Shown here: one piece after another, positions 1 through 4,754 of the stretch
Numbering within the stretch: position 1 is the first letter of the stretch
Layout of the letters: each line of letters starts with the position of its first letter
Origin: an uncultured Clostridia bacterium
GTDB taxonomy: Bacteria > Bacillota > Clostridia > Christensenellales > Borkfalkiaceae
DNA: 8,937 nucleotides
Reading direction: 5' to 3'
Assembly: GCA_934247855.1 (NCBI GenBank)
Contig: CAKQKA010000066.1
Coordinates: 1-8,937, forward strand
Notes under the pieces: generated by a model
Told to the model about the DNA's origin: nothing
Databases searched by the model: none
What the model saw: the letters and a program-made list of their open reading frames with translations, nothing else
Made by a program: the position numbers and the translations under genes

Positions 1-1
1 A

Positions 2-985
2 GGTTCGTGGCTGTTCTCGTGTTTCGGTAACGCGTCGTTTGCCTCCGTGTGGTTTATCGCTTCGGGCATAGCGGGCAAGCCGATAGGACTTATTGCAACC
101 GTTTTCGGTTCTTTAGTTGTCGGCGGGCTGACGGTATGGGCGATTTCGGCAAACTATAAGCGCATAAATCAATCGATTGCCGCAAAAGTCGGCGGTAAAA
201 AATTCGTTATGCAAGGGCAAACGCAGGCAAGCGTAAAAAAAACGCTCCTGCGCCGTGAGTTCAAACTGTTTTTCTCGTCGTCAACCAATATTATGAATTC
301 TCTTATCGGGCCGGTGGTCGTTATCGCGCTCAGCATAATGTTTCTTGTAAAAGGCGGCATAACAGCCATGTTTGAGAGCGGCGGCGAATTAAATCCCGAC
401 GAAGTTGCAAGTTCGCTGAAACTTGTTTCCGATATTCTTATCTCGGCGTTGCCGTTCTTTACGGTTATGCTCATATCGGTCAATACATACGCGTCTTATG
501 CTTTTTCGCTCGAGGGCAAAAGGCTTTGGGTGCTTAAAAGTTTGCCGATCGCCGTAAAAGATATAATCGGCGCAAAAATGTTCGTTTCTATAGTGCTCGG
601 CGCGCCGTTCGCGGTTATCGCTACGGTTATAGCGGGGGTAGGGCTTAACGCAAGCGCGTTTGATATTGCTTTTTCGTGCGTAATAGTCGTTGCGTACTGC
701 GTGTGCGACGTTGTCATCGGGCTTTTAGTTAATTTTAAATACAATTTCTTCGGCTGGGTGAACGAGGCCGAGGTGGTGAAACGCGGTGCGTCCGTAATAA
801 TCTGTATGCTTATAGGTATGCTCGGCGCGCTTGTTATGGGCGGCGTTCAGATTGTTGCAACGTTGTTCGTAAGTCGCTATCTCGGTTGGAGTATATTGCT
901 TGTCCTGCTTGTAGGTTTAAGCATTTTGTTTATTAAATTGTTGCTGACGGACTGCGAACAAAAATTCAGGCGTTTGGGCGAATAG
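2..985 (+). CDS. ABC exporter permease-like membrane protein (C-terminal part, 5' end outside window)
   Basis: The frame is open from base 2, so the start lies upstream; the GTG at 47 is probably an internal valine. About 327 residues are visible. Hydrophobic segments recur along the protein: one near the visible N-terminus, one after the basic stretch KKTLLRREFKLFF, and several in the C-terminal half, giving roughly six or seven membrane spans. A cytoplasmic-looking segment reading EGKRLWVLKSLPI, followed by DIIGAKMF, resembles the EGK...LKSLP...AK signature I associate with ABC-2-type exporter permeases of Firmicutes. This would be the membrane half of a transporter, with the ATPase probably encoded upstream. 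The tail is short and charged (CEQKFRRLGE). The substrate cannot be inferred. The gap to spoIIID is 49 nt with no obvious terminator, so read-through into spoIIID is possible. The permease family call is moderate; membrane location is firm. Confidence 0.65.
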   Translation, partial: GSWLFSCFGNASFASVWFIASGIAGKPIGLIATVFGSLVVGGLTVWAISANYKRINQSIAAKVGGKKFVMQGQTQASVKKTLLRREFKLFFSSSTNIMNSLIGPVVVIALSIMFLVKGGITAMFESGGELNPDEVASSLKLVSDILISALPFFTVMLISVNTYASYAFSLEGKRLWVLKSLPIAVKDIIGAKMFVSIVLGAPFAVIATVIAGVGLNASAFDIAFSCVIVVAYCVCDVVIGLLVNFKYNFFGWVNEAEVVKRGASVIICMLIGMLGALVMGGVQIVATLFVSRYLGWSILLVLLVGLSILFIKLLLTDCEQKFRRLGE

Positions 986-986
986 C

Positions 987-1015
987 GCATAATCGGGGAC
1001 TTCGTTACATAAGTT
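987..1015 (+). promoter_or_regulatory. candidate sigma-E-type promoter of spoIIID
   Basis: GCATAAT at 987-993 matches 6 of 7 positions of the B. subtilis sigma-E -35 (KMATATT). It is followed after exactly 14 nt by CATAAGTT (1008-1015), which matches 5 of 8 positions of CATACAMT. Known biology supports it, since spoIIID is a sigma-E target in Bacillus and Clostridium. Against it, the start point would fall near 1022, right at the ribosome site, leaving a very short leader. Confidence 0.3.
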
Positions 1016-1021
1016 TATGGC

Positions 1022-1025
1022 GGAG
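1022..1025 (+). promoter_or_regulatory. ribosome binding site that fixes the spoIIID start
   Basis: GGAG lies 9 nt before the ATG at 1035. The upstream in-frame ATG at 1017 has only a distant GGGGA (995-999), 17 nt away, so 1035 is preferred. Confidence 0.6.
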
Positions 1026-1034
1026 TCCTTATTT

Positions 1035-1319
1035 ATGCTCTTTTCTATAGAAGATCGTATCATGCGCGAGGGTGAATATATTTGCGCCACCGGCGCGACG
1101 GTAAGACAAACCGCATTAGTTTTCGGCGTCAGTAAATCTTGCGTACATAAAGACGTTACCGCAAAACTGAAATATATCGATAACGTTTTGTATCTTAAAA
1201 CCGCCGCCGTTTTAAAAAGAAATTTTGCCGAAAAACATATCCGCGGCGGCATTGCCACAAAGAAAAAATATCAAAAAAAATCCGCCGATGGTTTTTTGAC
1301 GGCGAATGGTGTAAAATAG
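1035..1319 (+). CDS. spoIIID: sporulation transcription factor SpoIIID
   Basis: This 94-residue protein closely follows SpoIIID, the mother-cell DNA-binding regulator that acts after sigma-E and modulates sigma-E and sigma-K genes during endospore formation. A helix-turn-helix spans about residues 22-42 (TVRQTALVFGVSKSCVHKD), matching the TVR...FGVSKSTVHKD block of the Bacillus protein. A basic C-terminal segment at residues 68-79 (HIRGGIATKKKY) matches the family's HLRGGEATKLKY, the second DNA-contacting helix. The chosen ATG places Gly13-Tyr15-Ile16 at the same positions as in the 93-residue Bacillus protein; a start at 1017 would add six residues. Lys77-Lys78 and the extra lysines up to the C-terminus make the tail strongly basic. 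It follows the membrane protein on the same strand and converges on sepF. Its presence is the best evidence that the organism forms endospores. Cys17 and Cys36 are unusual but not at known functional positions. Confidence 0.95.
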   Translation: MLFSIEDRIMREGEYICATGATVRQTALVFGVSKSCVHKDVTAKLKYIDNVLYLKTAAVLKRNFAEKHIRGGIATKKKYQKKSADGFLTANGVK

Positions 1320-1397
1320 TCGATAATCGACCTATAGACTTACTTTTTGATTTTTTTGTTTAATTTTGCGTTATTGTATGCGAAAGTGGCGATAATG

Positions 1398-1417
1398 AAC
1401 CTACAGGCAGGTTTTTT
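1398..1417 (+). terminator. weak intrinsic terminator after spoIIID
   Basis: AACCT (1398-1402) pairs with AGGTT (1409-1413) across a 6-nt loop, and the second arm runs into a T6 stretch (1412-1417). The stem is only 5-6 bp, so efficiency is doubtful. Confidence 0.45.
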
Positions 1418-1428
1418 ATAAAAATAAG

Positions 1429-1456
1429 AAAAAACTGCGTTGTGCCAACAACCGCA
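1429..1456 (-). terminator. intrinsic terminator of the yggS-sepF side
   Basis: Read on the minus strand, TGC-GTTGT (with one bulged G) pairs with ACAACGCA around a TGGC loop and is followed by GTTTTTT. The corresponding plus-strand A6 is at 1429-1434. It lies about 170 nt past the sepF stop. Confidence 0.65.
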
Positions 1457-1509
1457 CGTAAATTATCTGCGCGCGGATTTGAGATTCAGATTAAAAAATT
1501 CTATTGCGT

Positions 1510-1547
1510 TGGGTGCTTGGCTTAAAATTTGGTGCTTGGCTTAAAAA
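1510..1547. repeat. two-copy 19-bp tandem repeat
   Basis: Units 1510-1528 and 1529-1547 share an identical 16-bp core, GGTGCTTGGCTTAAAA, starting at 1512 and 1531; 17 of 19 positions agree. It lies in the untranslated region downstream of sepF and looks like slippage or a small duplication. Confidence 0.85.
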
Positions 1548-1627
1548 GTGTGCGCGCGATATTGCAAGTGTGCCGAAGGCATGTGTCGAATCGGTTAAAA
1601 AACGGGAACCCTGAGCGCGCTTGGCTG

Positions 1628-1987
1628 TCAGTTGACGGAAACGCCGTCGGGTGTGATAACGAAAATGTTGGATTCGATTTCGCACAAACCGCCTTTAAGC
1701 GCGTAAACAGCCCCGCAAAGAAGGTCGATAACTCGTTGCGCGGTTTCTTCCTGAAGGTCGTTTAAATTTACCACCGCTTGCTTGCCGACGATAAGTAAAT
1801 CAATGATTTCGCGCACGTCGTCGTAAGACTTGGGGTAGTATATGTTCACGCCCGGGCGTCCCGAAAGACTTTCGTCGGTGTTCTGATTGAAGTTCAGATT
1901 GAGCCTCGGCCCTTTTTGTTTTGCGCGTGCGGTTTCGGCTTTTTGCTTATCCTGTTTATCTGTTTTAGTGCTGAAAAAATCAAACAT
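1628..1987 (-). CDS. sepF: cell division protein SepF
   Basis: SepF is a cytoplasmic, membrane-associated protein that binds the FtsZ C-terminus, bundles filaments and helps anchor the Z-ring at the division septum. The 119-residue product starts with a short hydrophobic N-terminus (MFDFF), in the place of the family's membrane-binding helix. A charged, Lys/Gln-rich linker follows (residues 8-45), then the conserved core (about 46-117). Core landmarks are INIYYPKSYDDV-like VNIYYPKSYDDV, VVNLNDLQEETAQRVIDLL, CGAVYALKGG and the closing FVITPDGVSV. It is shorter than the roughly 150-residue Bacillus protein because the linker is compact. GGAG (plus-strand 1994-1997) sits 6 nt before the ATG. It follows yggS by 134 bp on the same strand, the order seen in the Bacillus ylmE-ylmF region. 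The usual ylmG, ylmH and divIVA are absent downstream, where spoIIID converges instead. Confidence 0.95.
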   Translation of the reverse strand: MFDFFSTKTDKQDKQKAETARAKQKGPRLNLNFNQNTDESLSGRPGVNIYYPKSYDDVREIIDLLIVGKQAVVNLNDLQEETAQRVIDLLCGAVYALKGGLCEIESNIFVITPDGVSVN

Positions 1988-2026
1988 AATCTTCTCCGTT
2001 GCGCTTAATACAGCGCATAATAACGT

Positions 2027-2054
2027 GTTATAACAATCGCGTATGACGGCGCAA
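2027..2054 (-). promoter_or_regulatory. possible extended -10 promoter of sepF
   Basis: On the minus strand, TGTTATAAC (-10 TATAAC at 2027-2032, preceded by a TG) lies 16 nt after a poor -35, TTGCGC (2049-2054). The -10 lies inside a perfect 10-bp palindrome, TGTTATAACA (2026-2035). This would let sepF be transcribed separately from yggS with a leader of about 33 nt. Confidence 0.4.
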
Positions 2055-2095
2055 TTTAATATACGGTAATATTCAAATATATTCCGCCAAAGCCG

Positions 2096-2120
2096 TTTAT
2101 TACGAAAACTTTGTAATAAA
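2096..2120. repeat. 8-bp perfect inverted repeat between yggS and sepF
   Basis: TTTATTAC (2096-2103) and GTAATAAA (2113-2120) are exact complements across a 9-nt spacer, beginning one base past the yggS stop. No U-tract follows on the minus strand, so it looks like a weak attenuating or mRNA-stabilising hairpin rather than a standard terminator. Confidence 0.6.
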
Positions 2121-2121
2121 A

Positions 2122-2865
2122 TTATTGTTTTGCGTAAACTCTTTTGCCGAACAGTAGACTGCCGATACGCAGCATGTTGCTGCCGTTTGCAACCGCGATT
2201 TTATAGTCGGCAGACATTCCCATCGATAATATATCTATATTTTTGTCCGTCAGTTTAAGTTTATCATATATTTCGCGCATTTGCAAGCATAATTGCGCTA
2301 TTTCTTCGCAAGATGCAAAACCGCTTTGCCGCACGTCCTGCAGCCCGTATTGCTGTCCGCTTTGTCCATTCGGCTCGGCTGCAAAATTTTGCATTGCGGG
2401 CAGAACGGTCATAAGTCCTTTAACGCGTACGGCGGGCAGGCAGGTAATTTCCGCATATGCGTCGAATAATTCATCGGTCATAAAACCGCTCTTTTGCGGT
2501 TCTTTGCCGATGTTGATCTCGAGCAAAACGTTTTGCGTTTTTTCGTGCTTTCGGGCTAAGTCTGAAATAGTTTTTGCAAGTTTAACGCTGTCGCATGATT
2601 GAATAAGCGAAACTTTGTCGATAATATATTTGACTTTATTCGTTTGAAGATGGCCTATAAAATGCAGGTCGGGCGTTGGGTAAGGGTACTTTTCGCAAAG
2701 CTCCTGCACGCGGTTTTCGCCCACGCTTTCAAGCCCCAGGGCGACGGCTTTTTCGATATCGTCTTTAGCAACCATCTTCGTTGCGCCGACGACGGTTATC
2801 TTCTCGCCGAGATTGTTTGTTTTTGGCAGCGAGTGCAGTACACCCGCAAAATTGTCTTTCAGCAT
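2122..2865 (-). CDS. YggS/PROSC-family pyridoxal phosphate homeostasis protein
   Basis: This family binds PLP on a lysine in a single TIM-barrel domain resembling the N-terminal half of alanine racemase. It is not known as an enzyme and is thought to keep vitamin B6 and amino acid pools balanced. The 247-residue product shows the family landmarks in order: VVGATKMV with the PLP lysine at Lys30, VGENRVQE (48-55), HFIGHLQTNKVKY (68-80), INIGKEPQKSG (117-127), VKGLMTV (148-154), and SMGMSADYKIAVANGSNMLRIG (214-235), whose last part binds phosphate. It is longer than the usual 225-230 residues because of a Gln/Ser/Gly-rich insertion at about 157-186, after LMTVLP. The start gives the usual roughly 30 residues before the lysine. 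No ribosome site precedes it, and the promoter sits so close that the transcript may be leaderless. Its neighbour sepF follows on the same strand. The Bacillus orthologue is ylmE. Confidence 0.93.
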   Translation of the reverse strand: MLKDNFAGVLHSLPKTNNLGEKITVVGATKMVAKDDIEKAVALGLESVGENRVQELCEKYPYPTPDLHFIGHLQTNKVKYIIDKVSLIQSCDSVKLAKTISDLARKHEKTQNVLLEINIGKEPQKSGFMTDELFDAYAEITCLPAVRVKGLMTVLPAMQNFAAEPNGQSGQQYGLQDVRQSGFASCEEIAQLCLQMREIYDKLKLTDKNIDILSMGMSADYKIAVANGSNMLRIGSLLFGKRVYAKQ

Positions 2866-2873
2866 ATGAATAT

Positions 2874-2902
2874 ATTATATTATTTGCGGGCGGTTATGTC
2901 AA
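2874..2902 (-). promoter_or_regulatory. consensus sigma-A promoter of yggS, with almost no leader
   Basis: On the minus strand, TTGACA (plus 2897-2902) and TATAAT (plus 2874-2879) are perfect consensus hexamers with a 17-nt spacer. The start point would fall around 2866-2868, next to the ATG at 2865, so the message would have essentially no 5' leader. Confidence 0.75.
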
Positions 2903-2931
2903 AAATATTTTAAAAAAATAAGAATTTTAAC

Positions 2932-2958
2932 TTGATTTTAACTTAGTTGATATATAAT
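2932..2958 (+). promoter_or_regulatory. likely promoter of the HtrA-like protease gene
   Basis: TATAAT at 2953-2958 is a perfect -10, with an upstream TG at 2948-2949. The best -35 is TTGATT (2932-2937), with a short 15-nt spacer. An 8-bp palindrome, GCTTAAGC (2961-2968), overlaps the expected start point and could be an operator. A 15-bp motif beginning ATCGA and ending TAACGC occurs twice in the leader (2972-2986 and 3022-3036, 12 of 15 identical). Confidence 0.45.
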
Positions 2959-3050
2959 ATGCTTAAGCTCAATCGATAAATAACGCATATAAGCGCGTTG
3001 CATGGCGAGGTTGCGGCTGATATCGACTGATAACGCAAAGGAGGTTTTTT

Positions 3051-4424
3051 ATGAAGAAAATAACAATAAAAATAATGACCGCGATACTCGCGGTTATAAC
3101 GGCGCTTTCGTTTACTGCGTGTACAAGCGGTGCCAGCGCATACGAAATTGCGGTTAAAAACGGTTTTAAGGGAACCGAAGCCGAGTGGCTTGCAAGCCTT
3201 AACGGCGCAAACGGCAAGGACGGCAAAGACAGCGATATTACCATAGAAACTCTTTACGCCGCGGCGAAAGCCGACGGTTATACGGGCACGCTTTCCGAAT
3301 TTATTAAGGAATACCTTTCGGAAAACACCGATTCGTTCGACGAAAAAGCGTCTATCAACAAGGCGATGTTTTCGGTATGCGACGTAATAACCACTTTTAC
3401 GACTAAAGACAGCGAAACGCCTTTCGGCACGATTAAGGGCGAAACGGTTACTTCCGCCGGGGCGGGCGTGGTATACTCGCTGGATAAAGAGCAGGGCGAC
3501 GCGCTTGTAATAACCAATTACCATGTGGTCTACAATGCCGACGGCAATACATCGGACGGTATTTCCGATAATATCAAGCTGTATTTTTACGGCTACGAAT
3601 TAAGAAGCGATTCCACCGATTACGGCGTTGCGGCGTCTTACGTCGGCGGCAGCATGACTTACGATATAGCGGTTTTGAAAGTGGAAAATTCCGAGCTTTT
3701 AAAAACCTCCGACGTGTGCGCCGCGGATATTTCCGATAGTGACAGAACGGTTGTCGGATCAAAGGTGTTTGCGGTAGGCAATCCGTCCGGTTCGGGAATC
3801 GCCGCAAGTTCGGGCATTGTCAGCGTCGATTCGGAATACATTACGATGACCGCCGCTGATGACAAGACAAAGATTTCTTATCGCTGCATAAGAGTTGACT
3901 GCGCAATCAACCCCGGAAATTCGGGCGGCGGTTTGTTTGATATTTCGGGCAATCTTGTCGGCATAGTAAACGCAAAAGTCGTTTCGAGTAACGTCGATAA
4001 CATCGGGTATGCAATCCCCGTTTCGCTTGCGATCAAGGTTGCCGATAACATCGTCCGCAATGCCGAAAAAGGCAAAAACGTTTATGCGGGCAGAATGGGC
4101 ATAACGGTAAAAACAAATTCGTCCAAAGCCTATTACGATAAAGATAACGAGTGCGCAGTTTTAATAGAAGAGGTCGCCATCGAAGAGGTTAGCGGCGAGC
4201 TTGTAAAGGATAGTTTAAAGGCGGGCGATATTATTCTTGCAATTTCTAAAAACGGCGGCGTGCAAAAGACCGTCGAAAGAAGATACGACGTTACCGATTT
4301 TATGCTTACCGTTTCGGTGGGAGATACCATTACTTTAAAAATCAAACGTACCGAAAGCGGCGCAGAAAAAGAATATTCTTACAACTTTACTCTCACACAG
4401 AGTAACTTTGTAACGGTTAAATAA
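3051..4424 (+). CDS. HtrA/DegP-like trypsin-fold serine protease, probable lipoprotein, with PDZ domain
   Basis: HtrA-type proteases cleave misfolded or damaged proteins at the cell surface. The 457-residue product begins with a basic N-terminus and hydrophobic stretch ending in SFTAC, making Cys24 a probable lipidation site (Phe at -3 is a slightly unusual lipobox). Residues 30-50 (AYEIAVKNGFKGTEAEWLASL) form a motif seen at the start of many Firmicutes surface proteins. A short GKDGKD linker and a second, diverged copy of the motif (about 66-88) follow. The chymotrypsin-fold domain (about 100-335) carries the full catalytic triad: His158 in TNYHVV, Asp205 in YDIAVLKV and Ser291 in NPGNSGGGLFD. 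One PDZ-like domain (about 345-445) follows, with LKAGDIILAI at its core. AAAGGAGG (3037-3044) sits 6 nt before the ATG. The gene is divergent from yggS and followed by repeat unit A. The catalytic call is firm; the substrate is unknown. Confidence 0.9.
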   Translation: MKKITIKIMTAILAVITALSFTACTSGASAYEIAVKNGFKGTEAEWLASLNGANGKDGKDSDITIETLYAAAKADGYTGTLSEFIKEYLSENTDSFDEKASINKAMFSVCDVITTFTTKDSETPFGTIKGETVTSAGAGVVYSLDKEQGDALVITNYHVVYNADGNTSDGISDNIKLYFYGYELRSDSTDYGVAASYVGGSMTYDIAVLKVENSELLKTSDVCAADISDSDRTVVGSKVFAVGNPSGSGIAASSGIVSVDSEYITMTAADDKTKISYRCIRVDCAINPGNSGGGLFDISGNLVGIVNAKVVSSNVDNIGYAIPVSLAIKVADNIVRNAEKGKNVYAGRMGITVKTNSSKAYYDKDNECAVLIEEVAIEEVSGELVKDSLKAGDIILAISKNGGVQKTVERRYDVTDFMLTVSVGDTITLKIKRTESGAEKEYSYNFTLTQSNFVTVK

Positions 4425-4440
4425 TAACCGACTTTTTCCT

Positions 4441-4456
4441 AAAGGCGTAACCTTTT
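4441..4456 (+). terminator. possible short terminator hairpin after the protease gene
   Basis: AAAGG (4441-4445), loop CGTAA, then CCTTTT (4451-4456) forms a 5-bp stem 16 nt past the protease stop. It is weak. A similar hairpin, AAAG-CGTAA-CTTTTTT, occurs just outside the second long repeat (7219-7234). Confidence 0.3.
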
Positions 4457-4649
4457 AAGCCGCAAAAGATTTTATCCTTATATACAGCGCCTGACTTCGT
4501 TTCTGTTGGCGATTGCAGACCTGAATGATAACATATCGTCATGTTGAGCGGAGCGTAAGCGCGGTCGAAACATCCGGGCGCGTATGCGCCGCATATATTA
4601 AATGTTAATAAGGTTGAGCGTTATTTACTGATAAAAGCTCAGCCTTTTT
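4456..4649 (+). repeat. 194-bp direct repeat, copy A (before the LRR gene)
   Basis: This block aligns without gaps to 7017-7210, with 8 differences in 194 positions counted by eye. It contains, in order, a TTATATACAGCG segment, a GTCATGTTGAGCG...GGTCGAAACATC segment whose ends ATGTT and AACAT are complementary, a perfect GC hairpin (GGCGC-GTAT-GCGCC, 4577-4590), and a terminator (4610-4649). It fills most of the 330-bp gap between the protease and LRR genes. No protein is credibly encoded. Sequences of the GTCATGTTGAGCG...CGAAACATC type are, from memory, dispersed intergenic repeats in several bacterial genomes. Confidence 0.95.
4610..4649 (+). terminator. intrinsic terminator within repeat copy A
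   Basis: GGTTGAGC (4612-4619) pairs with GCTCAGCC (4637-4644), giving 8 bp with one G-U, extended by AA/TT. The loop is 17 nt and a T5 run follows. It lies about 185 nt beyond the protease stop, directly ahead of the LRR gene promoter. Confidence 0.8.
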
Positions 4650-4679
4650 CTGTTTGTTAAATTACTTACAATAAAAATA

Positions 4680-4709
4680 TTGACAAAACATATAAAAATG
4701 CGATATTAT
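4680..4709 (+). promoter_or_regulatory. sigma-A promoter of the LRR lipoprotein gene
   Basis: TTGACA (4680-4685), an 18-nt spacer and TATTAT (4704-4709) give a good promoter 45 nt ahead of the ATG at 4755. It begins only 31 nt after repeat copy A ends. Confidence 0.7.
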
Positions 4710-4736
4710 CGTAAAAAGCACAAAATACAGAAATGC

Positions 4737-4742
4737 GAGGAG
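4737..4742 (+). promoter_or_regulatory. ribosome binding site used to choose the LRR gene start
   Basis: GAGGAG precedes three in-frame candidates: ATG 4743 (no spacing), TTG 4749 (6 nt) and ATG 4755 (12 nt). I chose ATG 4755 because it gives a normal lipoprotein signal; TTG 4749 is the best-spaced alternative and would add two residues. Confidence 0.5.
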
Positions 4743-4754
4743 ATGATATTGCCT

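Larger units (their letters stand above)
1320..1627. other. convergent intergenic region between spoIIID and sepF
   Basis: No credible gene was found in these 308 bases. They hold a plus-strand terminator for spoIIID (1398-1417), a minus-strand terminator for sepF (1429-1456) and a two-copy 19-bp tandem repeat (1510-1547). The remainder, about 1457-1509 and 1548-1627, shows nothing I can name; it would be the 3' untranslated part of the sepF message. Confidence 0.6.

Noticed and set aside
1319..1331. Near-perfect palindrome GTCGATAATCGAC at the spoIIID stop as a terminator
   Set aside because: The stem is at most 5 bp with a 3-nt loop and no immediate T-run; the structure at 1398-1417 fits better.
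1529..1765. Plus-strand 78-codon frame overlapping the sepF 3' end
   Set aside because: It is antisense to sepF over much of its length, begins in the 19-bp tandem repeat and has no ribosome site.
2943..3524. Minus-strand 193-codon frame opposite the protease N-terminus
   Set aside because: It is antisense to a confidently assigned protease, is Arg/Phe-rich like a shadow frame and crosses the protease promoter.
4680..4754. Extended start of the LRR gene at TTG 4680 (25 extra residues)
   Set aside because: That TTG is part of the -35 hexamer TTGACA, so it lies upstream of the predicted transcript start; it lacks a ribosome site and would spoil the lipoprotein signal.
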